Numbered from the stretch's first letter, positions 1 to 7,702 are shown. The stretch: DNA of 21,863 nucleotides from Comamonadaceae bacterium (GCA_947469815.1 CANIRI010000005.1:1-21863), one strand, 5' to 3'. Notes: generated from the sequence alone by a model not told the origin. Translations and numbers: made by a program.

Positions 1-1293
1 GAAGAAATACAAAAGTGCGGCGGCGGCCAGCTTGAGGACGCAGGGCAGCAAACAATACGCCCAGGTGAGCGCGCGCAGCGCCTGCGGATCCTGCGCACCG
101 GGCGCGTAGCCCCAGGCGGCCAGCGCGGGCAAGGCCAGCCCGGCGGCCAGAGCCAGGTTCAGCTTGGTGGCACAGCTCCACCAACCGAAATAACTGCCCT
201 CCTGCGCGGCACCGTTACGCCCCGCCTGCTGTGTGATACCCGCCAGCAGCGCTCCGGGCAGCGCCAGATCTGCGCCCAGCGCCAAGCCGCTGCCCGCGCA
301 CACGGCCGCGTAGCCCCAGGCGTCGCCCGGCCCCAGCGCCGCAGCACACAAAAAAACCGCACAGGCCAGCAGCATGCCGGCCAGCCAGCTGGGCACCAAG
401 CCCCAGCGCGCCACCAACCACAGCCAGCCACCCATACCGAGCGCACCGCACACAAAGTAGGCCGCCAAAAAAACCGCCTGCATTTCGCTGGCCGCTTGCA
501 ACAGGTCTTGCACAAAGAAAAGCATCAGCGTGGCGGGAAGCGCGCTGGCAATGCCGTTGAGCATGAACACCGCAAACAGCGCGCGAAACGCCGGGTTGGC
601 AAACGGCAGTAGCAGCGCGCTCTGCGGTGCTGCGGGCGCGGCAGGCGCGGAATCTTCAAGGCGCGCAGAACCTGGCCGTGGCCCGCTGCGCCAGCCCCAC
701 CAGGCCAGCGCCAACGCCAGCCACAGCAGGGCCACGCTCCATTGCATATCCCACAGCGTGCCCGCCACCGATGCCACCAGCACGCCGGCCAAACCCAGGC
801 CCTCGCGCCAAGCGACGATGCGCGCGCGCTGTAGTGCGTCACCGCCGAGCAGAGCGCCCCAGGATTGGTGGCCGATGGTGAGTGCGCTGAACGCCAGATA
901 GGTCAGGACCAGACTCGCAGCCAGGTTCAGCAGCAGCGCGTTGCCCTGGGTCCACAGCGGAAACCACAAGCCTGCAAATCCCGCCCCTAAAGCGACGGCA
1001 GCGGCCGCGCCCCAGGCCAGCGTGCGGCCGGCAGAGCCCGCCAACAGGGTATTCACGCCGCGCCCCAGCAGCGGATCGACCAGCGCGTCGAGCAAACGTG
1101 CGCCCAACAGCATGCCGCCCAGGGTTGCCAAAGGCAGTCCGAACTGCACGGCGTAGTAATTCGGCAGCAACACGTACAGGGGAAGCGCCACAAAAGCCAG
1201 CGCAAAGCCCATGAGTCCGTAGCGCAGCGTCGCTGCGCTGCTAAGCCCTGCCGTCCCCGACTGCGTTGCGGGGTGGGGCAGGGCGGCATCCAT
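1..1293 (-). CDS. MFS transporter, GPH/MFS_2-like (3' end beyond window)
   Basis: The reading frame is open for 431 codons from an ATG at 1293 to the window edge, so the C-terminus is missing. The protein is very hydrophobic, with about ten or more predicted membrane helices. Near residue 60 it has an R-L-L-D-A-L-V-D-P-L-L-G stretch, which matches the signature loop after helix 2 in glycoside-pentoside-hexuronide (GPH) cation symporters. The start overlaps the stop of the upstream chalcone-isomerase-like gene by ATGA (1290/1293), so the two are probably translationally coupled. Transporters of this type are common at the end of CFA/DUF1365 gene clusters. There the substrate is unknown, but a lipid or lipid precursor is a reasonable guess. 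A sugar symporter cannot be excluded by sequence alone. I translated this frame by eye from the complementary strand. Confidence 0.75.
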   Translation of the reverse strand, partial: MDAALPHPATQSGTAGLSSAATLRYGLMGFALAFVALPLYVLLPNYYAVQFGLPLATLGGMLLGARLLDALVDPLLGRGVNTLLAGSAGRTLAWGAAAAVALGAGFAGLWFPLWTQGNALLLNLAASLVLTYLAFSALTIGHQSWGALLGGDALQRARIVAWREGLGLAGVLVASVAGTLWDMQWSVALLWLALALAWWGWRSGPRPGSARLEDSAPAAPAAPQSALLLPFANPAFRALFAVFMLNGIASALPATLMLFFVQDLLQAASEMQAVFLAAYFVCGALGMGGWLWLVARWGLVPSWLAGMLLACAVFLCAAALGPGDAWGYAAVCAGSGLALGADLALPGALLAGITQQAGRNGAAQEGSYFGWWSCATKLNLALAAGLALPALAAWGYAPGAQDPQALRALTWAYCLLPCVLKLAAAALLYFF

Positions 1294-1853
1294 CAGTCAC
1301 TGGCTCCGGCAAGCAACTCGGCGCGCATCTTGGGTTCGCTGGTGTTCGGGCTGAGCCAGATGCCGAAAAAGAAGCGGCTGAATTCCGGATCGTCGATGCT
1401 GGTGTGCGCGATGCCGTTGATGAAAAACTGGATGCCCACGCCGGGCTTGTGAAAGGCGGTAATGCGGTCACCTGATTTCACGTCCGGAAAGGATTTACGC
1501 ATGGTCTCCAGCCAGGACTTTTCTTTTTCCGGACTAATGCTGCCGACGCGGCGCATTTCCTTGATAGAGCGGTCCGCGATGGCCGGGCCGTCAAAGCTGC
1601 GCATGTATAAAAGCTCCAAAGCAAAAGCACTGGCCGTGTAATCGCTGCGCTTGAGCGCCGCGGCGAGTAACTTGGCATCGTACACATTGATGCCGAAAAA
1701 ACGCATGCGCGACGTGCCCAGCGTACGGGCGTCGGGCAATTCGGCCTTCACCTCGGCCGTGAGGGCGGGCTGCACGGTTTCGGCAAGGGCCGGTGGGCCG
1801 GTCAGAACTGTGGCGCACAGCGCCAAAGAGATCCAAAAGCGATAAGGGATCAT
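1293..1853 (-). CDS. chalcone isomerase-like exported protein
   Basis: The 186-residue product starts with a clear signal peptide (M-I-P-Y-R-F-W then a hydrophobic core, with likely cleavage after A-L-A near residue 26), so it acts in the periplasm. The mature part has the D-A-R-T-L-G-T-S-R-M-R-F-F-G-I-N-V-Y-D-A-K-L pattern. It also has the F-F-I-N-G-I-A-H-T stretch of bacterial chalcone-isomerase-like domains (Pfam Chalcone_3 type). In this family the enzymatic role is unproven and a lipid or fatty-acid binding role is often suggested. I chose the ATG at 1853 because it gives the signal peptide and overlaps the CFA gene stop as ATGA. A longer frame back to 1937 would run through the CFA gene. 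It is the fourth gene of the minus-strand lipid operon. Confidence 0.72.
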   Translation of the reverse strand: MIPYRFWISLALCATVLTGPPALAETVQPALTAEVKAELPDARTLGTSRMRFFGINVYDAKLLAAALKRSDYTASAFALELLYMRSFDGPAIADRSIKEMRRVGSISPEKEKSWLETMRKSFPDVKSGDRITAFHKPGVGIQFFINGIAHTSIDDPEFSRFFFGIWLSPNTSEPKMRAELLAGASD

Positions 1854-3076
1854 GCAGGCTTTCTCAAGGTGACTTGCAGGACATCTAGGTTGTCTTCTGC
1901 AAATCCGGCTTCGCAATAAGCCAGGTAAAACTCCCAAATATGCATAAATCGCTGGTCAAAACCGCCAGCCAAAACATCGACGCGGCGCTCCAAAAAGGCG
2001 GTGCGCCAGCGCTTGAGCGTTTCGGCGTAATCATGGCCGAAAGCCAGCTCGTTCACCACTTCCAAGCCTGCGGCTTGCGCCTGCGCCCGCAGCGCGGACG
2101 GGCTGGGCAGGCAGCCGCCCGGAAAAATGTACTGCTGGATGAAATCGGTGTTGCGCAGGTAGCGTTCGAACAAGCCGTCGGCGATCACGATACTCTGAAC
2201 ACAGGCGCGGCCACCGGGTTTGAGCAACCGGGCCAGCGTCTGAAAATAAGTGGGCCAATATTCCTGGCCCACGGCCTCTAGCATTTCAATCGAACAGATG
2301 GCGTCAAAAGGCCCATCGTCGATATCGCGATAGTCTTGTAAACGCAGATCGACCTTTTCCGATATGCCCAATCGTTGCATGCGTTGGTTTGCAAAGTCCA
2401 GCTGCTCGGTGCTCAGCGTCACGCCGCTCAGACGCGCGCCGAAATCGCGCGCCGCCATTTCAGCCAATGCGCCCCAGCCGCAACCAATTTCCAGAATGCG
2501 TTGCCCGGAACCGGCCTCCACTTCGGTGAGTGCGCGGCGCACTTTGGCGTTTTGCGCGTCGGTGGTGCTTCGCGCCAAATCGCCGCCGAACAGGGCGCTG
2601 GAGTAGTTCATCGACTCGTCCAGCCATAGGGTGTAAAAACTGTTGCCCAAGTCGTAATGGGCGTGGATGTTTTTCTTGCTGTTGCCGCGCGTGTTGCGCT
2701 TGAGCAGGTGCTTGATGCGGTACAGCGCCACGCCCCACCAGCTGCCAAAAATTGCCCGGTCTATCACCGCGCGGTTGCGGATCAGCAGGCGCAGCAAATC
2801 GGTCAGGTTGGAACTCGCCCAGTCGCCTGCGATATAGCTTTCGGCAAAGCCGATGTCGCCGGACTGAAGTGCCGCAGACAAGGGCTTCCAGTTGTGCAGC
2901 GTCAGGGTGGCATGGGGTTGGTCTTGCTGCCCGAAGCGCTGCACCGAGCCATCGGGCAATTGCACGGTGAGGCTGCCGACTTCCAAGCGGTGCAACAGGG
3001 CGAAAACGGTACGTGCCGCGGCGGGCATGGATGCCGACACTGGCTTTGTAGTGGGATTAGCGGTGTTGCTGCGCAT
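1850..3076 (-). CDS. cyclopropane-fatty-acyl-phospholipid synthase homologue (SAM-dependent methyltransferase)
   Basis: The 408-residue protein has the CFA synthase architecture. An N-terminal lipid-binding region (about 20-135) is followed by Y-D-L-G-N-S-F-Y (141-148), M-N-Y-S-S-A-L-F (156-163) and the SAM-binding motif I-L-E-I-G-C-G-W-G (194-202). Next come E-A-V-G around E267 and Q-Q-Y-I-F-P-G-G-C-L-P (314-324). Known family members transfer a methylene from SAM to the double bond of phospholipid acyl chains at the membrane. By my alignment with E. coli Cfa, Glu239 (E267), Ile268 (I296) and Tyr317 (Y316) are kept, but Cys139 is Ser160 and His266 is Gln294. It may therefore make a methylated or other product rather than a ring. 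No strong Shine-Dalgarno precedes 3076; Met17 (3028) is an alternative start. The gene lies 48 bp after the DUF1365 gene and overlaps the next gene by 4 bp. Confidence 0.85.
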   Translation of the reverse strand: MRSNTANPTTKPVSASMPAAARTVFALLHRLEVGSLTVQLPDGSVQRFGQQDQPHATLTLHNWKPLSAALQSGDIGFAESYIAGDWASSNLTDLLRLLIRNRAVIDRAIFGSWWGVALYRIKHLLKRNTRGNSKKNIHAHYDLGNSFYTLWLDESMNYSSALFGGDLARSTTDAQNAKVRRALTEVEAGSGQRILEIGCGWGALAEMAARDFGARLSGVTLSTEQLDFANQRMQRLGISEKVDLRLQDYRDIDDGPFDAICSIEMLEAVGQEYWPTYFQTLARLLKPGGRACVQSIVIADGLFERYLRNTDFIQQYIFPGGCLPSPSALRAQAQAAGLEVVNELAFGHDYAETLKRWRTAFLERRVDVLAGGFDQRFMHIWEFYLAYCEAGFAEDNLDVLQVTLRKPA

Positions 3077-3124
3077 GGAGGGAATTCAAAATTTCAGAAA
3101 AAGCCGAGATGGTAAACAAGCGAC

Positions 3125-3892
3125 TCACCGCGTGACAAATTGGGCGGGTGGAGCCGGTTTGCGAAAAAATGGAACGCGCTTGCGCCAGAGTTGCAGCGCC
3201 TGCCAGTGGATGCGTGCAACCAGGGCCAGTGTCATCAAAGGATAGCCCCACGCCGCGCGGCGCAGGCTGTGTACGCTAACAGGCTCCAAGCGGCCGCTGA
3301 CGCTGGTTTGCAAAACCGGTCCGTGGGCGTCATGCCAATCGACCCGGGCCACTGTGCGTTCGAGGCCCGGTGTCACCATGAAACGGAAACGGTAAGCGCC
3401 ATCGACCGCGCCGAAGGGCGACACGTGGAACACTTTGTCTGCGCCCAATTCCGCGCCGAAGCGTGGTGTATCGAGCAAATAACAGTGGCGCTCGCCGAAG
3501 GTGTTGTTCACCTCCACCACGATGGCGCGCAGGCTGCCGTCGGCACGGTGGCAGTACCAGAAACTCACCGGTTTGAACGTGAAGCCCCACACCCGGGGGT
3601 AGCAATGCAGCCAGACTTCACCATCCGCATCCACCACGCCGTGTCGCGCCAACTCGGCGTCCAGCCAGGCCAGCGCGCCACCGGTTTGCGGGCCGCGCCC
3701 GTCACCATGGTCGCAATCGAAAAAACTGATGGGCGCAAACCGGTTCAGCGCCAGCGTCCCGGGCGCTTGCGCGCGCAGGCTGCGCATGGGCAGCATTAAA
3801 AAATATGTCGGGTAGGCAAAAGCGTGTGCCGCAGGACGCAGCCGCGCATGGCGAACCACACCAAAGCCGATGTAGGGCTGTGCGATCGCCAT
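3125..3892 (-). CDS. DUF1365 family protein
   Basis: The 255-residue protein matches DUF1365 as I know it. It has an N-terminal G-x-V-R-H-A-R-L-R-P-x-x-H-A-F-x-Y-P start, a central W-G-F-T-F-K-P-V-S-F-W-Y-C segment, the hallmark V-E-V-N-N-T-F-G-E-R-H, and H-V-S-P-F-G further on. The molecular function of the family is not established. It is very regularly encoded between an FAD-dependent amine-oxidase-like protein and a CFA synthase homologue, which is exactly the arrangement here. That suggests a step in, or support for, acyl-chain modification of membrane lipids. Its ATG at 3892 comes one base after the stop of the FAD gene, so it is cotranscribed and probably translationally coupled. No signal peptide is visible. 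Confidence 0.85.
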   Translation of the reverse strand: MAIAQPYIGFGVVRHARLRPAAHAFAYPTYFLMLPMRSLRAQAPGTLALNRFAPISFFDCDHGDGRGPQTGGALAWLDAELARHGVVDADGEVWLHCYPRVWGFTFKPVSFWYCHRADGSLRAIVVEVNNTFGERHCYLLDTPRFGAELGADKVFHVSPFGAVDGAYRFRFMVTPGLERTVARVDWHDAHGPVLQTSVSGRLEPVSVHSLRRAAWGYPLMTLALVARIHWQALQLWRKRVPFFRKPAPPAQFVTR

Positions 3893-3893
3893 C

Positions 3894-5186
3894 TCAGGCC
3901 TCGCTCGCGATGCGTGCCGCCACGGACAGGCCTGATTTCAAGCCGTCTTCGTGGAAGCCGTAGCCGGTCCAGGCGCCGCAGAAGAAGGTGCCTTTGTGCC
4001 CCTGCAAATCCGGTAGCTGCGACTGAGCGCAGATTGCTGCCAAGTCAAACACCGGGTGCGCGTAATGAAAGCGCCCCAGCGTCAGCGCAGGGTCTATGGC
4101 TTGGAGCGGATTGAGCGAGACCACCACCGCTTGCGCAAAGGGCAAAGGCTGCAACTTGTTGAGCAGGTAATGCAGGCACACGCGCGGTTGCGCCGTAGGG
4201 CCGGTTCCAGTCCCGCCTTGGTAGTTCCAGGCCGCCCATGCCGCTTGGCGGCGCGGTAAGACGCTGGCGTCGGTATGCAGCACGGCGACGTTGGCTTGGT
4301 AGGCCACGGCGCTGAGTACTTCGCGCTCTGCCGCGCTGGCATCGGTGAGCAAGGCCAGGGTTTCGTCGGAGTGGGTGGCAAAGACCACCTTGTCAAAGCG
4401 TTCGGTATGGGTGCCTGTGCTGTCGCGGAACTGCAGCGCAGCACCCTGCTCGTCCCGCCGCACGCTCAGCACCGCAGTGTTGAGCCGGCGGTCCGGGATC
4501 TGGGCGACGATTTTTTCCACATACTGGCGCGCGCCACCCGGCACGGTCCACCAGGCTGGGCGGTCGCTCACTTGCATCAGGCCGTGGTTGTGGCAAAAGC
4601 GGATCATGGTGGCCACGGGGAAGTCCAGCATTTGCTGCGTCGGGCAGCTCCAAATGCAGCCCAGCATGGGCAAAAAATACCAATCGCGAAACTCGGTGCT
4701 AAAGCGCTGCTGTTCCAAAAATGTGCCCAAGGGCTGGGTCAGCTCGGCTTCCGCTTGGCGCAATGCAATGCCGGTGCAGATGCGGTTAAAGCGCAGGATG
4801 TCGCGCAACATCCGCCAAAAGCCGGGGCGCAGCGCGTTGGCGGGTTGTGCAAAAACGGTTGCCAGACTGGCGCCGCTCCACTCCAACTGCCCACGGCCAT
4901 GCGGCACCTGGACCGAGAACGACATGTCCGACTTGACGCTGGGCACGCCCAATTCAGCGAACAGCTTGATCAGCTCCGGGTAGGTGCGTTCATTGAAAAC
5001 CAGGAACCCCGTGTCTACGCCATGTGTGCGAGGCCCATCCGGTGTGGGCAGTGTGATGTCCACTGTGTGGGTGTGACCGCCGAAGTAGTCTGCAGCCTCG
5101 AAAAGGGAGATGGCGGCCCGACCCCGAAGGCCGTGGGCTGCGGCGAGACCAGAAACCCCTGAACCAATAATTGCGATCCGCAGCAT
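3894..5186 (-). CDS. FAD-dependent amine-oxidase-like oxidoreductase
   Basis: The 430-residue protein begins with a dinucleotide-binding fold: I-A-I-I-G-S-G-V-S-G (G8, G10, G13), with an acidic residue (E30) ending the second strand, then G-G-H-T-H-T-V. A V-D-T-G-F-L-V-F-N-E-R-T-Y-P block follows near 57-70. The C-terminal F-F-C-G-A-W-T-G-Y-G-F-H-E-D-G motif contacts FAD in the amine oxidase/phytoene desaturase superfamily. Family members oxidise or desaturate diverse substrates; in CFA/DUF1365 clusters the substrate is probably a lipid acyl chain (inference). It is the first gene of the minus-strand operon. A TATAGT -10-like box at 5193-5198 ends 6 bp before the ATG and there is no Shine-Dalgarno, so the mRNA may be leaderless. 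Confidence 0.85.
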   Translation of the reverse strand: MLRIAIIGSGVSGLAAAHGLRGRAAISLFEAADYFGGHTHTVDITLPTPDGPRTHGVDTGFLVFNERTYPELIKLFAELGVPSVKSDMSFSVQVPHGRGQLEWSGASLATVFAQPANALRPGFWRMLRDILRFNRICTGIALRQAEAELTQPLGTFLEQQRFSTEFRDWYFLPMLGCIWSCPTQQMLDFPVATMIRFCHNHGLMQVSDRPAWWTVPGGARQYVEKIVAQIPDRRLNTAVLSVRRDEQGAALQFRDSTGTHTERFDKVVFATHSDETLALLTDASAAEREVLSAVAYQANVAVLHTDASVLPRRQAAWAAWNYQGGTGTGPTAQPRVCLHYLLNKLQPLPFAQAVVVSLNPLQAIDPALTLGRFHYAHPVFDLAAICAQSQLPDLQGHKGTFFCGAWTGYGFHEDGLKSGLSVAARIASEA

Positions 5187-5192
5187 CGCAAA

Positions 5193-5198
5193 ACTATA
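5193..5198 (-). promoter_or_regulatory. -10 box of the lipid operon
   Basis: On the minus strand TATAGT lies exactly 6 nt before the ATG at 5186. A TTGCTG at 5218-5223 is a possible -35 element, with a rather long 19 nt spacer. Transcription would start at or next to the A of the ATG. Predicted from sequence only. Confidence 0.45.
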
Positions 5199-5264
5199 CG
5201 GCAGTTTCCCGACCTTGCAGCAATGTTTTGCACTTTAGGGACTTTGCCCTCTGACGCATCCCCC

Positions 5265-5270
5265 TAGAAT
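5265..5270 (+). promoter_or_regulatory. -10 box of the ferritin-like gene
   Basis: TAGAAT lies 6 nt before the ATG at 5277. TTTGCC at 5243-5248 is a weak -35 candidate at 16 nt spacing. There is no Shine-Dalgarno in the remaining 6 nt, which fits a leaderless transcript. The 90 bp between the two divergent genes therefore holds two back-to-back promoters. Confidence 0.45.
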
Positions 5271-5276
5271 GGGCCC

Positions 5277-6149
5277 ATGTTGTACCCCGAATTGTTTCGC
5301 CAGTTGGAATCCGTGCGTTGGGATATGGAGCGAGACATACCCTGGTCCCAGTTTGATTCGGCCGCCCTGAGCGACGAACAAGCGGCCACGATCAAGATGA
5401 ATGCCATCACCGAGTGGGCGGCTTTGCCGGCCACAGAAATGTTTTTGCGCGATAACCGCAACGACAGTGATTTTTCGGCATTCATGTCCATTTGGTTTTT
5501 TGAAGAACAAAAACACGCGCTGGTGCTGATCGAATATTTGCGCCGCTTCCGCCCGGACATGGTGCCCACCGAAGAAGAGCTGCACGCGGTGCGTTTTGAG
5601 TTTGATCCGGCCCCGGCCTTGGAGACTTTGATGCTGCACTTTTGCGGCGAAATCCGGCTCAACCACTGGTACCGCCGCGCGGCCCAATGGCATAGCGAGC
5701 CGGTGATCAAAGCGATCTACACCACGCTCAGCCAAGACGAAGCGCGCCACGGCGGCGCGTATTTGAAGTACATGAAGCGCGCCATCAATAATTTCGGCCT
5801 GGAAGCCAAAGCGGCGTTTGCCAAAGTGGGTGTCCTGATGGGCAGTGCCCGGCGCACCACGCAAGCCTTGCACCCGACCAATTTGCATGTCAACAAAGCC
5901 ATGTTCCCAAGAGATACCGTCCAAAGCCGCTTGCCCAATCCGCAGTGGCTGGACCACTGGCTGGACCATCAAATCCACTTTGACGCCGTGTGGGAAGGCA
6001 AGGTGGTGGAGCGCATCCTGCACAACCTGAGCCTGCTCATGGAGCGCAGCTTTGCGACGGTGCAAGAGCTCAACAAATACCGCAAAGAGTTGGCCGCCGA
6101 ATTGCAGCGTGAAATCAGTGCCAGCGCGGGTCCGCGCGGCGCTGCATGA
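5277..6149 (+). CDS. ferritin-like diiron protein, acyl-ACP-desaturase-like
   Basis: The 290-residue, mostly helical protein has a full set of four-helix-bundle diiron ligands. A glutamate in I-T-E-W-A (E46) comes first, then E-E-Q-K-H (E77/H80), a lone glutamate in F-C-G-E-I-R (E125) and D-E-A-R-H (E155/H158). This E, ExxH, E, ExxH order and the spacing resemble soluble acyl-ACP desaturases, whose motifs are EENRH and DEKRH. Bacterioferritin-type storage proteins are shorter. Such enzymes use O2 to desaturate or hydroxylate acyl chains. No activity can be assigned here and it could be another ferritin-like oxidase. It is divergent from the lipid operon and its stop overlaps rfaE2 by ATGA. 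The start at 5277 is supported by the adjacent TAGAAT box. Confidence 0.75.
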   Translation: MLYPELFRQLESVRWDMERDIPWSQFDSAALSDEQAATIKMNAITEWAALPATEMFLRDNRNDSDFSAFMSIWFFEEQKHALVLIEYLRRFRPDMVPTEEELHAVRFEFDPAPALETLMLHFCGEIRLNHWYRRAAQWHSEPVIKAIYTTLSQDEARHGGAYLKYMKRAINNFGLEAKAAFAKVGVLMGSARRTTQALHPTNLHVNKAMFPRDTVQSRLPNPQWLDHWLDHQIHFDAVWEGKVVERILHNLSLLMERSFATVQELNKYRKELAAELQREISASAGPRGAA

Positions 6150-6664
6150 AGCCGGTGGCTGACCAGACTCCTGCCGATAGCGCCATCGCGCAACCCGCTT
6201 TTCTGCACAAGCTCGCCGATGCCAAGGGCTGTGCCGAACGCCTTGCTGCACTGCCCCGGCCCTGGGTGTTCACCAACGGCGTTTTTGATGTGCTGCACCG
6301 CGGCCATGTGGTGTACCTGGCGCAAGCGCGCGGGCTGGGGGGCAGCCTGGTGGTGGCGCTCAACACCGATGCTTCGGCGCGCCGCTTGGGCAAAGGCCCC
6401 GACCGCCCTTTGAACAACGAGATGGACCGCGCCATGGTGATCGCTGCGCTGGGCGCGGTTGATCTGGTGACCTGGTTTGATGAAGACACGCCCGAGGCTT
6501 TGATCGGCCAATTGCGTCCTGACATTCTGGTCAAGGGCGGTGACTACGACATGCAAAGCCTGCCCGAAACCGCCTTGGTGCAGTCCTGGGGTGGACGCGC
6601 GTTGGCCTTGCCTTTTGTCAAAGGCTATTCGACCACGGCTCTGGTGAAAAAAATCCGGGCCTAG
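6146..6664 (+). CDS. rfaE2: D-glycero-beta-D-manno-heptose 1-phosphate adenylyltransferase
   Basis: The 172-residue cytidylyltransferase-fold protein corresponds to the C-terminal half of E. coli HldE. The nucleotide-binding motif is F-T-N-G-V-F-D-V-L-H-R-G-H (HxGH at 51-54), followed by A-L-N-T-D-A-S, R-P-L-N-N-E-M-D-R-A, L-V-K-G-G-D-Y and a final G-Y-S-T-T motif. It would transfer AMP from ATP to heptose 1-phosphate to form ADP-heptose precursor for lipopolysaccharide core. The kinase half (RfaE1) is not in the window, and separate genes are usual in betaproteobacteria. The N-terminal ~20 residues are probably flexible. The ATG overlaps the previous stop (ATGA). Its TAG stop lies within a CTAG palindrome that also gives the stop of the convergent yqjK-like gene. 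Confidence 0.9.
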   Translation: MKPVADQTPADSAIAQPAFLHKLADAKGCAERLAALPRPWVFTNGVFDVLHRGHVVYLAQARGLGGSLVVALNTDASARRLGKGPDRPLNNEMDRAMVIAALGAVDLVTWFDEDTPEALIGQLRPDILVKGGDYDMQSLPETALVQSWGGRALALPFVKGYSTTALVKKIRA

Positions 6665-6948
6665 CGTGTCTGCGCGATCCAGCGGCGCGCGTTTTGCCAA
6701 CTTTGCCAAATAGACCAAGCTCGTGTCGCAGTGCCCAGCACCGCACGGGGTTTGAGTACCACCAGTACAGCCAGCGCGCCAGCCAAGTAGACAGGGTTGC
6801 GCCGCAGCCATGTCCCCGCCTGCAGCAGGCGGTCGCCCATCGCCAACGCGGGTTCCATCTGCTGCAGTTCCGCTGACGCGCGCAGGCGCAGGGCAGCGCT
6901 GCGTTGTAGCAAACGGATTTGGCGGGTGTGCAGATCGCGGGGGGGCAT
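6661..6948 (-). CDS. YqjK-like protein
   Basis: This small 95-residue basic protein has a charged, helical N-terminal half rich in Arg and Leu (about 1-45) and one hydrophobic segment around 52-68 (Y-L-A-G-A-L-A-V-L-V-V-L). An amphipathic C-terminus with A-W-S-I-W-Q-S-W-Q-N-A-R follows. Size, layout and the W-S-x-W tail resemble E. coli YqjK, the last gene of yqjD-yqjE-yqjK, which is the same order seen here. Function is unknown. The ATG at 6948 sits 7 bp after the yqjE stop and fits the family start; a longer frame to 7077 would lie inside yqjE. Its last four bases overlap the rfaE2 stop in a tail-to-tail arrangement. Confidence 0.65.
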   Translation of the reverse strand: MPPRDLHTRQIRLLQRSAALRLRASAELQQMEPALAMGDRLLQAGTWLRRNPVYLAGALAVLVVLKPRAVLGTATRAWSIWQSWQNARRWIAQTR

Positions 6949-6955
6949 GGTGTTT

Positions 6956-7342
6956 TCAGGGTGGCGGTGGTGTGTCGGCACCACGGTCGCGCCGTAACTC
7001 GCGCACACTGGCGCTGAACATACCGCCGGGTTGCTGCAAGCGCTGCCGGGCTTGTGCCAGCAACAGCGCGCCGCCACCCAAAAACAGCACGGTCAAACCG
7101 GCGGTAGCAGCCAGGCGGTAGCCCTCCCAAAACAGCAGCAGTAGCGTGCCACACAGCAGCACCAAGCCCAGCGCGAGGCAAACGAATGCCAGGGCGGCAA
7201 GCCACAGGGCGTCAAACCAGCGGCGCTTCTCCAGCTCGAGTTCGGTGCTGATCAGCTCCAAGCGCACCTGGGCAATCTCCAACAGCGTGCCCAGTAACTG
7301 GCGCAGCGAGGCCATCAAACCACCGCTTTTAGCGGGTTCCAT
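6956..7342 (-). CDS. YqjE-like membrane protein (phage holin superfamily annotation)
   Basis: The 128-residue protein has an N-terminal amphipathic helix with the typical E-I-A-Q-V-R-L-E-L-I-S-T-E-L-E-L-E-K pattern. Two membrane helices follow (about 46-72 and 79-99), then a charged tail ending in four prolines. That matches the YqjE/PF07332 family, often labelled a phage holin although here it sits in a chromosomal yqjD-E-K operon and not in a prophage. The frame can be extended three codons to a TTG at 7351, but the ATG at 7342 fits family length. Met10 (7315) with a GGTGG upstream is a second alternative. The role is probably in membrane or stationary-phase physiology, by analogy. Confidence 0.75.
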   Translation of the reverse strand: MEPAKSGGLMASLRQLLGTLLEIAQVRLELISTELELEKRRWFDALWLAALAFVCLALGLVLLCGTLLLLFWEGYRLAATAGLTVLFLGGGALLLAQARQRLQQPGGMFSASVRELRRDRGADTPPPP

Positions 7343-7365
7343 CGTCGTCAAGCGGGGTGCGGGTT

Positions 7366-7677
7366 TCAGCGGCGGCTGATCAGCACGCCCAGCAGCAGGC
7401 CCGCTCCGGCGGCAATCGCCACGGATTTCCAGGGGTTCTCGTGCACGAAATGGTCGGTTGCGTGGGCAGCAGCTTTGGCGCTTTGCAGAGCGCTGTCTTG
7501 CAGCGCCTTGAGCTCTTCTTTGGCTTTGCCAAGCCGGGCACTCACGCGTTCGCGCACGGCCAGGGCTTCTTCGCCGACTTGATCGGCGGTCATACGCAGC
7601 AAGACCTGGGCATCTTCGATGACCAAATTCAGGTCGTGCATCAGTTTGGCTTTGTGTTCGGCGTCAATTGCAACCAT
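7366..7677 (-). CDS. DUF883 / YqjD-ElaB family membrane-anchored protein
   Basis: The 103-residue protein has a long helical, coiled-coil-prone region rich in Ala, Glu and Lys (about 10-75). A conserved H-E-N-P-W-K-S-V-A motif follows, then a C-terminal glycine/alanine-rich membrane anchor ending in L-I-S-R-R. This is the signature of the YqjD/ElaB/YgaM family. In E. coli, members are inner-membrane, stationary-phase proteins reported to bind ribosomes. The ATG at 7677 has an excellent Shine-Dalgarno (GGAGG, 5 nt spacing), which decides against the upstream start at 7704. It is the first gene of the yqjD-E-K operon and is preceded by a candidate FNR-type site and -10 box. Confidence 0.85.
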   Translation of the reverse strand: MVAIDAEHKAKLMHDLNLVIEDAQVLLRMTADQVGEEALAVRERVSARLGKAKEELKALQDSALQSAKAAAHATDHFVHENPWKSVAIAAGAGLLLGVLISRR

Positions 7678-7702
7678 GGGAGCCTCCGTAAAAAGAGAGT
7701 CC

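Noticed and set aside
159..1289. Several short frames on both strands at the left edge
   Set aside because: They overlap the single long open frame of the transporter, which has clear membrane helices and runs off the window edge.
5235..6811. Long minus-strand frames opposite the ferritin-like and rfaE2 genes (338 and 280 codons)
   Set aside because: Shadows of two well-supported plus-strand genes with conserved motifs.
6956..7342. Phage holin, suggesting a prophage remnant
   Set aside because: The protein is YqjE in a chromosomal yqjD-E-K operon; no other phage gene is present.
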